This document shows, piece after piece, positions 1 to 6,643 of a stretch of DNA of 18,248 bases. This stretch comes from Desulfobulbus sp. (GTDB lineage: Bacteria; Pseudomonadota; Gammaproteobacteria; Burkholderiales; Rhodocyclaceae). Below the pieces are notes generated by a model. That model saw only the letters and a list, made by a program, of their open reading frames with translations, was not told the origin of the DNA and did not search any database. Position numbers and translations under genes: made by a program. Positions within the stretch are counted from its first letter, which is position 1. Each line of letters opens with the position of its first letter. The stretch lies in contig WQUQ01000343.1 in the NCBI GenBank assembly GCA_009782025.1, positions 1 to 18,248 of the forward strand. Direction: 5' to 3'.

Positions 1-207
1 CCGCCGGCCAAAGCGCTCGGCGATGCCGCTGGCGATGTCGACGCATTCCTGCTGATTGCGCGAGGCAAAAGCCACATCGCAACCCAGATCGGCCAGGGCA
101 GCCCCGATGGCTTCGGCCAGCGCGCCGCGCCCGCCCGTCATCAGGGCAACCTTGCCGTCGAGCCGGAAGAGATCGGCGACGAATCCCGGAGCAAAGGCTT
201 TTTCCAT
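1..207 (-). CDS. Short-chain dehydrogenase/reductase, N-terminal part (cut by window edge)
   Basis: The visible 69 residues start MEKAFAPGFVADLFRLDGKV and form the beginning of an SDR Rossmann fold, so an NAD(P)-dependent alcohol/ketone oxidoreductase is expected. The rest, including the YxxxK active site, lies beyond the left edge. The dinucleotide-binding turn reads TGGRGALAEAIG (about residues 24-35). Compared with the usual TGxxxGxG pattern the last two glycines are alanines, which is unusual and leaves cofactor binding uncertain. The ATG at 207 is preceded by GAAGGG about 10 bases upstream. The gene begins 19 bases after the EthD gene's stop and is probably the third gene of the crotonase operon. 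The family is fairly sure; the substrate is unknown. Confidence 0.75.
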   Translation of the reverse strand, partial: MEKAFAPGFVADLFRLDGKVALMTGGRGALAEAIGAALADLGCDVAFASRNQQECVDIASGIAERFGRR

Positions 208-226
208 CTCGAAGCTACCCTTCTTC

Positions 227-568
227 TCAAACGCCGCGGGCCGCGCCCGCCAGCAGATCGACTTCGTTGGTGATGAGCGCGATGCGCTTGCCCTTCATCT
301 TGCCGACATGGGCGACAGCCGCCTTCCATTCCGGCGAATGCAGGGCCGCGTCCAGAACTTCCCGCGAGGGGAAGGTCAGGACGGCGTGGCCATCCCAGGC
401 GGGACCCTCGGGGTGGTCGTAGTCGAACACGACCTCCCCGTGGCGATAGGCCTGCAAGCCGGGTAGCTTCTTGCCATACAGCGCGTGCTCGTCGCGCCAC
501 CAGGTTGTGAATTGCTCCTTGCTCCACTCCGGGGGCCGGGAGGCCAGAATGACCAGGCTGACAGGCAT
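227..568 (-). CDS. EthD-domain small protein (dimeric alpha-beta barrel)
   Basis: This 113-residue protein has the look of the EthD family: a beta strand PVSLVILASRPPEWS, then a helix FTTWWRDEHALYGKKLPGL carrying the typical His (H28) and LPG, and a second half with EVLDAALHSPEWKAAVAHVGK. EthD proteins are ferredoxin-like dimeric barrels. The founding member is needed for an ether-degrading P450 system, and relatives act as small isomerase- or cyclase-like enzymes in catabolic clusters; the role here is unknown. A strong ribosome site (GGAGGG) lies about 7 bases before the ATG. It is 18 bases from the crotonase stop and 19 bases from the next SDR, so it is cotranscribed. No signal peptide or membrane segment is seen. 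Confidence 0.8.
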   Translation of the reverse strand: MPVSLVILASRPPEWSKEQFTTWWRDEHALYGKKLPGLQAYRHGEVVFDYDHPEGPAWDGHAVLTFPSREVLDAALHSPEWKAAVAHVGKMKGKRIALITNEVDLLAGAARGV

Positions 569-586
569 TTCTTTTCCCTCCGCCGC

Positions 587-1381
587 TTACATGCCGGTCC
601 ACTTGGGCTTGCGCTTTTCCAGGAAGGCGCGGACGCCTTCCTTGGCGTCGTCGGAATGATGGACGACGTTGCAAGTCATGGTTTCGAGCGTAATCAGCGA
701 ATCGGTATCGGCATCGAGACCGCGATTGACGGCCATCTTGGTCATCCACATGCAGAACGGGCTGAGTTCCAGGAAGGGCGCGCAGAAGGACTGGATCAGG
801 TCGTCGAACTTGGCGGCCGGAGCGGAGGCATTGATCAGACCCCATTCGGCGCACTGGTCGCCGGTCAAGAGCTTGCCGGTGAGCATCAGTTCCTTGGAAC
901 GGCGCATGCCGATCATGCGGGGCAGACGGTAAATCGGGCCGGCGCCGCCGAACAGGGCGCGGCGGATGTGGAAATCGCCGATCTTGGCTTCGGAAGCGGC
1001 CAGGGCGAAGTCACAGGAGATCATCAGCTCGAAGCCGCCGGCAACCGCATAGCCCTCGACAGCGGCGACGGTCGGTTTCTTCATGTTGAAGATCTTGTCG
1101 TAGGTGCGGGCGGAATCGATCGCCAGTTGCAGCGAGGTGGTGGACTTCTGCAAGACCGGGCCGACGAGCTGGTCGAGGTCGGCGCCCGAGCAGAAGGTGT
1201 TGCCGCGGCCGCGGAAGACGACGCACAGCGCCTTTTCATCCTCGGCGGCGCGATCGACGGCGGCTTCGAGTTCCTTCAGCAACTGCGGGCTGACGCAATT
1301 GCGCTTGTGCGGCCGGTTCAGCCAAATGGTGGCGATCCCGTTCGCGGCGAGTTCGTACTGAATGACATCTTTTTCCAACAT
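587..1381 (-). CDS. Enoyl-CoA hydratase/isomerase family protein (crotonase fold)
   Basis: This 264-residue protein is of normal crotonase length. The oxyanion-hole segments are visible: FCSGADL at residues 63-69 and AVAGG at 112-116, followed by FELMISCD, which holds the first catalytic glutamate (E118). The second glutamate of classical hydratases (E164 of rat ECH) aligns with histidine H138 in GDFHIRRALFGGAG. Simple syn-hydration is therefore doubtful; isomerase, retro-aldol, hydrolase or other crotonase chemistry is possible. The start ATG at 1381 has AGGAG six bases upstream. It is the first gene of a minus-strand operon with EthD and SDR genes. A palindromic operator lies about 130 bases upstream at 1511-1524, so TetR control is likely. 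Confidence 0.88.
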   Translation of the reverse strand: MLEKDVIQYELAANGIATIWLNRPHKRNCVSPQLLKELEAAVDRAAEDEKALCVVFRGRGNTFCSGADLDQLVGPVLQKSTTSLQLAIDSARTYDKIFNMKKPTVAAVEGYAVAGGFELMISCDFALAASEAKIGDFHIRRALFGGAGPIYRLPRMIGMRRSKELMLTGKLLTGDQCAEWGLINASAPAAKFDDLIQSFCAPFLELSPFCMWMTKMAVNRGLDADTDSLITLETMTCNVVHHSDDAKEGVRAFLEKRKPKWTGM

Positions 1382-1507
1382 GATTGCTCCTAAGTATTGT
1401 TAACCGCCGGCCTGGACGACAGACAGTCCTCGGCCTGGCATTGGCTCATTTGACTTCCAACAAACATCGTGACTGCTCTGACGAATTCCAGTCAATCACC
1501 CCAACAA

Positions 1508-1528
1508 TAAACCGACCGGACGGTCGAT
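1508..1528. promoter_or_regulatory. Putative TetR operator upstream of the crotonase operon
   Basis: ACCGACCGGACGGT (1511-1524) is a palindrome with one mismatched pair. It lies in a 17-base string, TAAACCGACCGGACGGT (1508-1524), that recurs exactly on the opposite strand at 3453-3469. The same palindrome class appears in front of other blocks in this window. I could not place a convincing -35/-10 pair around this copy. Confidence 0.6.
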
Positions 1529-1577
1529 AGATCGAATTTACCAGTCTCACGATCAATGTCAACGCCTTTGCCGCGCT

Positions 1578-1604
1578 GTCATTCCATTTTTAGATCAAGC
1601 GAGC
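1578..1604. repeat. Solitary end of the inverted-repeat element found at 10304-10407
   Basis: These 27 bases, beginning GTCATTCCATTTTTA, match the left end of the element at 10304-10330 with only about three differences. No partner arm is seen nearby. The copy lies just beyond the 3' end of the SnoaL-like gene (stop at 1628), so it is either a remnant or a related shorter repeat. The rest of 1382-1627 holds the operator and nothing else I recognise. Confidence 0.5.
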
Positions 1605-1627
1605 AAACCCGCCGTAGATCCTGCCGC

Positions 1628-2107
1628 TCAGTCCTCGGCAAGCCCGATGTCGCCGGCGGCGTGCAGCACCGCCAACTCGCGGTGCACGATGCGCCAGCCC
1701 TCCGGCCGCAGTTCCAGACGATCCCGGTATTCGCCCCAGACCGTCCATATCTGTTCCTGGTACTTGCCCAGTCCGACATGGATGGCTTGCAGATAACAAG
1801 CTGCGGTCGCCTTTTTACCCTCGACATGGATGCGCATATTGCTGAACATGTGCTGGGTCGTGCCGCAGCGGGCCAGGAACTCCTTGAACATGCTCACCAT
1901 TTCCGCCCGGCTGGCGAAATGCCCGAGGCTCTTGTAATGGGCCGTCGCGTCCGGCGCCAGAACATCGTCCAGCGCCGCCCAGTCGCGTTGGTCGAGGGCG
2001 GTTCCATAGGCGATCAACACGCGCTCGATTTTTCTTTCTTCGAGCAGGGTTTCCACGGCGACGCTGTGCATGCTCATTTCTTCACAACGGGCAAGGCCCA
2101 TCGGCAT
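1628..2107 (-). CDS. SnoaL-like / NTF2-fold protein
   Basis: This 159-residue protein has the SnoaL-like pattern: an N-terminal helix (ETLLEERKIERVLIAYGTALDQRDWAAL) followed by LDDVLAPDATAHY, a strand-rich middle and a C-terminal GWRIVHRELAVLH. NTF2-fold members include ketosteroid isomerases, polyketide cyclases, limonene epoxide hydrolase and small aromatic-dioxygenase subunits, so an isomerase or hydratase role on a pathway intermediate is reasonable but not shown. The start at 2107 overlaps the kinase stop as ATGA, implying translational coupling. A later start at M11 or M13, with GAAGAA before it, is also possible. It is the second gene of a two-gene operon with the kinase. Confidence 0.8.
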   Translation of the reverse strand: MPMGLARCEEMSMHSVAVETLLEERKIERVLIAYGTALDQRDWAALDDVLAPDATAHYKSLGHFASRAEMVSMFKEFLARCGTTQHMFSNMRIHVEGKKATAACYLQAIHVGLGKYQEQIWTVWGEYRDRLELRPEGWRIVHRELAVLHAAGDIGLAED

Positions 2108-3246
2108 CAGCTGGCGCCGCCCTCACGCGCATATTGCCAGGCCGCCCGCGCCAAGGGCTTGATCAAGGCGGCCATCTCGGAGGCATTGCTGGCCGCGGCA
2201 TTGCCGCTCAGGGAGCGATGCGCCACGCCCTGCAAAATGGCCGCGACGCGGAACAAATTGAAGGCGCGGTAAAAATCGATATTGCCGCTGAAGGTAAAGC
2301 CCGTCCGTTCGCAATAGCAATCAATGTATTGCTGCAAAGTGGGAATCCCCAGGGCGTTCAGATCGGCGCCATTCAGAGTGCCGCGCGTATCGCATCCGGG
2401 CGGGCGGTACCATTCCATCGCGTGATACATCAGGTCGCCGAACGGATGCCCGATGGTCGAAAGCTCCCAATCGACAATGGCGACGACGCGCGGTTCGACC
2501 GGGTGGATCAGCAGATTGTGGAATGAGAAATCGCCATGAATGATGGTCGACAACCCGTCGCCGACCGGTACGGCGGATGGCAACCAGGCCATCAACTTGT
2601 CGATCTCGGCGATGTCCTCCGTCTTGGACATTTCGTATTGCTGCGACCAGCGGGCGATCTGGCGCTCAAAATAATTACCGGGACGCCCGAAATCGCCCAG
2701 CCCGATCGCCGTGTAGTCGACGCTATGCAGCTTGGCCAAGGTGGCATTGGCCGAGTCGAAAACCGCCGCCCGCTCATCCCGGCTGAGGTCGGGCATCTGG
2801 CAATCCCAGAACACCCGGCCCTGCACATGGCGCATGACATAAAACATGCTGCCGATGACGCTGTCGTCCTCGCACAAGACCAGGGCTTCGGGAACAGGGA
2901 AGTCTTCGATCTGCGACAGGGCCTTGATGACCCGGAATTCCCGGTCGACGGCATGGGCCGATTTCAACAGGACGCCAGCCGGCTTGCGCCGCAGAACATA
3001 CTTGGCGGTCGGCGTCACCAGCAAATAAGTCGGGTTCGACTGCCCGCCATCGAATTGCTTGACGGTCAGCGGGCCGCAATAGCCGGGAATCATCTCGTGC
3101 AGATACGCTTCGAGACGCGCCACGTCGAAACTGTGGCCGCTGCGCGTGTCGCTCACCTGCCCGATATATTTTTTGGAACCCTCGTTCGATCTGGCGGCTG
3201 GTTTTTTGTCCGTATGCCCGGTCTCTGGCGCTATGGTTTCTGACAT
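2107..3246 (-). CDS. APH-fold phosphotransferase, ACAD10/11 kinase-domain type
   Basis: This 379-residue protein belongs to the aminoglycoside phosphotransferase superfamily. Visible parts are a glycine loop region FDGGQSNPTYLL (66-76), an N-lobe strand YVLRRKP with the likely ATP-binding lysine, the Brenner motif IIHGDFSFHNLL (catalytic Asp 239, Asn 244) and the metal-binding IVDWELSTIGHPFGDL (DWE at 259-261). This pattern is typical of the kinase domain fused to acyl-CoA dehydrogenases in ACAD10/ACAD11 and of stand-alone versions in bacterial catabolic islands. Family knowledge suggests phosphorylation of a hydroxyl group on an acyl-CoA or alcohol rather than drug resistance. The first about 40 residues look flexible. 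It has a long leader and an operator-bearing promoter upstream, and its stop overlaps the SnoaL-like start. Confidence 0.85.
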   Translation of the reverse strand: MSETIAPETGHTDKKPAARSNEGSKKYIGQVSDTRSGHSFDVARLEAYLHEMIPGYCGPLTVKQFDGGQSNPTYLLVTPTAKYVLRRKPAGVLLKSAHAVDREFRVIKALSQIEDFPVPEALVLCEDDSVIGSMFYVMRHVQGRVFWDCQMPDLSRDERAAVFDSANATLAKLHSVDYTAIGLGDFGRPGNYFERQIARWSQQYEMSKTEDIAEIDKLMAWLPSAVPVGDGLSTIIHGDFSFHNLLIHPVEPRVVAIVDWELSTIGHPFGDLMYHAMEWYRPPGCDTRGTLNGADLNALGIPTLQQYIDCYCERTGFTFSGNIDFYRAFNLFRVAAILQGVAHRSLSGNAAASNASEMAALIKPLARAAWQYAREGGAS

Positions 3247-3262
3247 GAGTAGTTAGTTAAAA

Positions 3263-3305
3263 GGTGAAGCGCCATGAGGCGCCAACGTTGGTGCGCCGCT
3301 TCGCC
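3263..3305 (-). other. Hairpin in the leader of the kinase/SnoaL operon
   Basis: Read on the minus strand, GGCGAAGCG (3297-3305) pairs with CGCTTCACC (3263-3271), nine pairs with one G-T. Inside it a palindromic CCAACGTTGG with flanking GCGC arms can form a second stem. The structure is followed by TTTT at about 3259-3262, only about 16 bases before the kinase ATG. It could be an attenuator or a stability element. The T-run is short, so a terminator call is weak. Confidence 0.35.
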
Positions 3306-3451
3306 AGCACACCCCAAGTCGGGCTGACCACTGGTTCACATGGAGCGGCCGACTTCCACGACCGGGGATACCCCCCGGTGCTCGGCGCCGCTCGTGAAAC
3401 CGCAGCCTGAAATCCAATGCCCATTCGCCAAAATACAAGCCGATCCGACTC

Positions 3452-3467
3452 AACCGTCCGGTCGGTT
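3452..3467. promoter_or_regulatory. Putative TetR operator, downstream copy, kinase operon
   Basis: AACCGTCCGGTCGGTT is a 16-base palindrome with one mismatched pair, centred between 3459 and 3460. It lies 37 bases (centre to centre) downstream of the promoter-embedded copy in the direction of the kinase gene. Bases 3453-3469 are an exact reverse complement of 1508-1524. Confidence 0.65.
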
Positions 3468-3480
3468 TAATTCTGGTCAA

Positions 3481-3509
3481 ATGCTATAGGCCGTCCGGTC
3501 GGGTGTCAA
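3481..3509 (-). promoter_or_regulatory. Promoter of the kinase/SnoaL operon with operator in the spacer
   Basis: On the minus strand a perfect -35 box TTGACA (3509-3504) is followed by a 17-base spacer and TAGCAT (3486-3481). TATAGC at 15 bases is an alternative -10. The spacer carries CCGACCGGACGG (3491-3502), a member of the palindromic operator family centred 7.5 bases from the -35 box. Binding there should occlude RNA polymerase, the usual TetR repression mode. The implied leader is long, about 225 bases. Confidence 0.6.
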
Positions 3510-3850
3510 CCAATTCACGTCCAATCAAACCCGATGACCAGGGCATTGCAGCAAAATTCATGTCCATTCAGTGAGATAGGGCGAGGGAGTTCATCACGGC
3601 AGGCGGACACTGAAAGCCGAGAGCGCCACTGACGAGGTGGACATCAAGACAACGGCAACAGCCATCGGCAAGGAAAGCTTGGCCGCGGGGCATGCGCAGT
3701 TTGCCGGATGGAGTAAAATGGCATCAGCAGAACCATGAATCAGAAGGGAATTGGTTTCTGACCGGTCAATGCCTACAACATTAAACCGAGCAGCGCCATT
3801 GACCCAGCCTCCATCTACATCGAGATGTTTACCCCAAGGGAAGCGGCAGT
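3505..3850. other. Intergenic region between the divergent kinase operon and tetR
   Basis: The 604-base gap 3247-3850 holds the leader hairpin and two operators on its left side and the tetR promoter on its right. The middle, about 3520-3740, shows no recognisable gene. One open stretch at 3578-3738 on the plus strand has a composition that could be decayed coding sequence, but it lacks a start codon, a ribosome site and recognisable motifs. Confidence 0.5.
3751..3779 (+). promoter_or_regulatory. Possible tetR promoter with reduced operator core
   Basis: TTGGTT (3751-3756), a 17-base spacer and TACAAC (3774-3779) form a weak sigma-70-like promoter about 70 bases before the tetR start. The spacer contains the perfect palindrome TGACCGGTCA (3759-3768), sharing the GACCGGTC core of the other operators. 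Its centre is again 7.5 bases from the -35 box, as in the kinase and 10186 promoters. This fits autorepression at a lower-affinity site. Confidence 0.45.
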
Positions 3851-4483
3851 ATGAAAGTGCAAGTCAAACGAAACGCGGGAAGAAAGTCCAACGCGACCAA
3901 AGTCACCCACGATGAAAAGCGGCTGGAAATCATCTCGTGCTGCGCCAAGCTGTTCGACAAGGCCGGCTACCACGGCATGTCGATGCAGATGCTGGCCGAT
4001 GAGGTCGGGCTGGGCAAGCCAACCTTGTACCATTATTTCGCCAGCAAGGCCGACATCCTTTTTGCAATGCACCAGTCACATCTGGAAGCGATCAACGAAA
4101 GCATGGATGCCGAAGCCGCCAAGACTTCCGATCCCGGCGAGTTGTTGACCCAGGCTTGCGCTGGCGCGTTGCAGCAGATCTCGCAGCATCCCGGTTACGT
4201 GCGCGCCTTCATGGAGCATTACGACGACCTTGAAGGCGAGCATCGTGAACAAATCAGGAAGGGCCGGCGGGAATATTTCAACCGCATTACCTGCATCATT
4301 GCCAGTGGCATTGAAAGTGGTGAATTCCGCAAGCTCGATCCAGAAATATCCGCACTTGCCTTTGTCGGAATCTGCAACTGGGCCTACCGGTGGTATCCGC
4401 GCATGGCCGAAAAGAATCCGCCGGAGCAAATGGCGATCCAACTGAGCCAGGTGTTTCTGGAAGGTCTGAAGCGCCCCAGATAA
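3851..4483 (+). CDS. TetR/AcrR-family transcriptional regulator
   Basis: This 210-residue regulator has an N-terminal TetR DNA-binding domain. A helix KRLEIISCCAKLFDKAGYHGMSMQ leads to the helix-turn-helix MLADEVGLGKPTLYHYFASKADIL (about residues 47-70), which is very close to the family consensus. The rest is a helical ligand-binding and dimer domain with no motif that reveals the ligand; acyl-CoA ligands are common for relatives in beta-oxidation clusters. AAGGGA lies about nine bases before the ATG. It is the only regulator in the window, and palindromes of one class sit before four blocks and, in reduced form, before itself. The inference is that it represses these operons until a CoA intermediate binds. 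It converges on the phosphatase gene with 38 bases between them. Confidence 0.92.
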   Translation: MKVQVKRNAGRKSNATKVTHDEKRLEIISCCAKLFDKAGYHGMSMQMLADEVGLGKPTLYHYFASKADILFAMHQSHLEAINESMDAEAAKTSDPGELLTQACAGALQQISQHPGYVRAFMEHYDDLEGEHREQIRKGRREYFNRITCIIASGIESGEFRKLDPEISALAFVGICNWAYRWYPRMAEKNPPEQMAIQLSQVFLEGLKRPR

Positions 4484-4521
4484 AGGCCGGCCCCGGCACT
4501 GCCGATGGATGAGGAAACCAC

Positions 4522-5226
4522 TCACCCCGGCTTGTACTGGCGGAAAACCCTTTCCAATACAGTGAGGTGGCTGTTAGCCCGTATCGGGTCGCAGCCCGTC
4601 AGGTTGACCGCGCGCAGGAAGGCGCGTTCTACACGGCCTGCATCGACATCCATTTCGATGATGTTGATACAGGCGGGATCCTGCTCAAACGCATTGAGTC
4701 CGCCCAGCCCGGCGCCCGCGATATGGGCGAGCAGGATTCGATTGACGGCGTCGTGAGCGACCAGCAGCAAGGTCAACCAGGAGTCGTCGGCGAACAAGTC
4801 ATGCCAGGCGGCCAGCACCCGCGTCTGCACGTCGCGCCAGCGTTCGCCGCCCATGAAGGAGGCGTCCGGCAGATGAGCGGCGTCATAGGCGTAGCCGACG
4901 ACTTGCTCGCGCATGTCCGCCGGCACATCGGCCAGACGCCCCGCCTTGACCTCCTTGAACCGAGTCTCGTGGCGCAGGCTCAAATTCCGCGCGCCGAGCA
5001 CGATGCGCGCTGTTTCCTCAGTGCGCTCAAGTCCTGAACAGATGGCCGCGTCGAAAGCAACCTCGGCCAGCAACTCGGCCGCCGCAGCAGCCTGCTGGCG
5101 GCCGAGTTCGGTCAGCGGCACATGGCGCGGATCGAGAGGCCGCCCAGCGGGGTCGAAATAGCACACATCGGCATGCCGCATCAGATAGATGCGGCGGCGG
5201 CAAGCCGTTCCCGGCAAACCCCTCAT
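4522..5226 (-). CDS. Histidine phosphatase family protein (phosphoglycerate mutase-like)
   Basis: This 234-residue member of the branch-1 histidine phosphatase superfamily shows the phosphate-pocket residues: IYLMRHAD (Arg 17, nucleophile His 18, with Ala where RHG has Gly), SGLERTEETA (Arg 68), an acidic residue in RFKEVKAGRL (Glu 92) and the second His in LLLVAHDAVNRIL (His 158). It should transfer or hydrolyse phosphate through phosphohistidine. It is the last gene of the seven-gene operon, and its ATG overlaps the DUF6285 stop as ATGA. A phosphatase coupled to a kinase within one operon suggests it acts on the kinase product or on a by-product. The substrate is unknown. Confidence 0.88.
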   Translation of the reverse strand: MRGLPGTACRRRIYLMRHADVCYFDPAGRPLDPRHVPLTELGRQQAAAAAELLAEVAFDAAICSGLERTEETARIVLGARNLSLRHETRFKEVKAGRLADVPADMREQVVGYAYDAAHLPDASFMGGERWRDVQTRVLAAWHDLFADDSWLTLLLVAHDAVNRILLAHIAGAGLGGLNAFEQDPACINIIEMDVDAGRVERAFLRAVNLTGCDPIRANSHLTVLERVFRQYKPG

Positions 5227-5612
5227 CAGGCTGGATTATCCAGATACTTGGGGCTGCTGATCGAGACGCGATGCCGCGTCGTCCGCAGCAGAAGATCGCG
5301 GACTTCATCATGCGTTTTGCCCGCATCCGCCCTACCCTCGCGGATCAACCGACAAAGCTGGCGATTGGCGTCGGTCAGACTCTGCGACAACGAAGCCCCG
5401 CTCTCGGGCAATGACAAAATTTTTTGCAGCGCCGCCAATTCCTGCCGCTCGGCGTCATCGCCGCTCTGAAGTTGACGCATGGCGATGGCCATGGCATTGG
5501 CGATCATCAGGGCGGCATGCCGCTGATTGCCTGACAGCGCCGGGATGATTTCTTCGCGCAGCAGATCGCGCGCAGTTTCGAGCAAGAGGTCGCCGGTCGG
5601 TTGGTCGCGCAT
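5226..5612 (-). CDS. DUF6285-type small helical protein, kinase partner
   Basis: This 128-residue, mostly helical protein opens MRDQPTGDLLLETARDLLREEIIPALSGNQRHAALMIANAMAIAMRQL, the pattern I associate with DUF6285 proteins, which are regularly encoded next to APH-type kinases in catabolic islands. No catalytic motif is visible. Its start overlaps the kinase stop (TAATG) and its stop overlaps the phosphatase start (ATGA), so all three should be made in fixed ratio. A subunit or stabilising partner of the kinase is the likeliest role, comparable to the small LvaB protein that works with the kinase LvaA in Pseudomonas putida levulinate catabolism. I have not verified that LvaB belongs to the same family. 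Confidence 0.7.
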   Translation of the reverse strand: MRDQPTGDLLLETARDLLREEIIPALSGNQRHAALMIANAMAIAMRQLQSGDDAERQELAALQKILSLPESGASLSQSLTDANRQLCRLIREGRADAGKTHDEVRDLLLRTTRHRVSISSPKYLDNPA

Positions 5613-6634
5613 TATGCGCCCTCCGTCATGGTGAGAATTTCATATTCGAGTTCCGGCACGATGTGCCCGGTCAGCGCCAGCATCAGGGATTTTTCCTCGC
5701 CCGACACATGGCGCTCCGCCTGCTGGATGGCGATGATGGCCCAGGCCGCATGCGCCATGACTTCCCAATAGCGCACGAGATCGCGATCCAGCGGCCGGCC
5801 GGAGATTTTTTCGTAACCCCGGTAGAAATCCTCCCGATCGCCAACGCCGCCGGCTTCGCGGTTTTTGGCCTTGGCCCCGAAGCGCCAGCATTTGGCGCAG
5901 AACCAGCCGATGTCCTCCAGCGGATCGCCCCAGCCGGCGAATTCCCAATCGAGGATGCCGGTCACCCCTTTGTCGTCGACCATGTAATTTCCGGTACGGA
6001 AATCGCGGTGGCAAAGCGCGACTTCGCCTCGCGGCGGCGCATGGCGCTCCAGCCAGCGCAGCCCCCATTCCAGCGTCGGATGGGGAATGGAATGGCTATC
6101 GAGATAGCGCCGGAAACGGTTCACCGCATGCAGGGCCGGCGCTTCCTCGTACCATTCGAGAAAATCCAGATCGGCGCGTGGCGGGCGAATGGAATGAATG
6201 CGCGCCAGTTCCATCCCGAGTTGTTCGAGCAGTTGCACCCGATTGCCGCCGTGGCGCTCGTCCTTGACCAGCAGATGGCCGGCGGCGGTGCCGTCGACGC
6301 GGCGCATGACGAAGAAGGGGCGGCCGATCACCGCCTTGTCCACGCATAACCAGAGCGGTTCGGGCACCGTCACGCCAGCGGCGAAGGCGGCCTTGAGCAG
6401 GGCGAATTCCTCGGCCCGGTTGTGGCTGACCGCCACGCCGCAGGACGGGGAATCGGTGCGGATCACGGCATCCAGCGCGCCGGCGTGCTTGCCGCCGACG
6501 ATCTGGCCTTTGACCAGCCAGTTTTCCTGAACCGCGCCGCCGGTGAGGAGCTTGGATTCGCTGATCTCCACCCGCTCGGCCCCGGCTTGCCGGGCAATGA
6601 ATATTTCAAGCGCTTGGCGCAGGTTTTCTTGCAT
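5612..6634 (-). CDS. APH-fold phosphotransferase family protein (LvaA-like kinase)
   Basis: This 340-residue kinase-fold protein has a glycine loop LLTGGAVQENWLV, an N-lobe strand AVIRTDSP, a linker FFVMRRVDGTAAG, the catalytic loop LCHRDFRTGNYMV (Asp 211, Asn 216) and metal-binding ILDWEFAGWGDPLEDIGW (DWE 229-231). A frame extension to a TTG at 6640 exists, but the ATG at 6634 is the better start; the ribosome site is weak. Bacterial relatives beside DUF6285 proteins phosphorylate hydroxyacyl-CoA intermediates; LvaA makes 4-phosphovaleryl-CoA. Here it sits in an operon with hydroxyacyl-CoA dehydrogenase and thiolase-like genes, so activation of a hydroxylated acyl-CoA for elimination or isomerisation is a reasonable inference. 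It is only distantly similar to the kinase at 2107-3246. Confidence 0.86.
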   Translation of the reverse strand: MQENLRQALEIFIARQAGAERVEISESKLLTGGAVQENWLVKGQIVGGKHAGALDAVIRTDSPSCGVAVSHNRAEEFALLKAAFAAGVTVPEPLWLCVDKAVIGRPFFVMRRVDGTAAGHLLVKDERHGGNRVQLLEQLGMELARIHSIRPPRADLDFLEWYEEAPALHAVNRFRRYLDSHSIPHPTLEWGLRWLERHAPPRGEVALCHRDFRTGNYMVDDKGVTGILDWEFAGWGDPLEDIGWFCAKCWRFGAKAKNREAGGVGDREDFYRGYEKISGRPLDRDLVRYWEVMAHAAWAIIAIQQAERHVSGEEKSLMLALTGHIVPELEYEILTMTEGA

Positions 6635-6643
6635 TTTCAACTT

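Noticed and set aside
2563..2578. Operator-like CCGACCGGTACGG inside the kinase gene
   Set aside because: Lies in the middle of a coding region encoding PVGDG and the palindrome is broken.
3253..3480. A 75-codon minus-strand frame starting with TTG in the kinase leader
   Set aside because: It overlaps the operator and the hairpin, has no ribosome site and no recognisable sequence; more likely leader RNA.
3578..3738. Open plus-strand stretch between the kinase operon and tetR that resembles coding composition
   Set aside because: It has no start codon with a ribosome site and no recognisable motif; noted only as a possible decayed fragment.
4484..4521. Possible bidirectional terminator between tetR and the phosphatase gene
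   Set aside because: There is some GGCC/GGCC symmetry but no clean stem followed by a T-run on either strand.
5590..5606. Operator-like CGCCGGTCGG near the DUF6285 start
   Set aside because: It is a half-match inside coding sequence with no symmetrical left arm; probably codon use.
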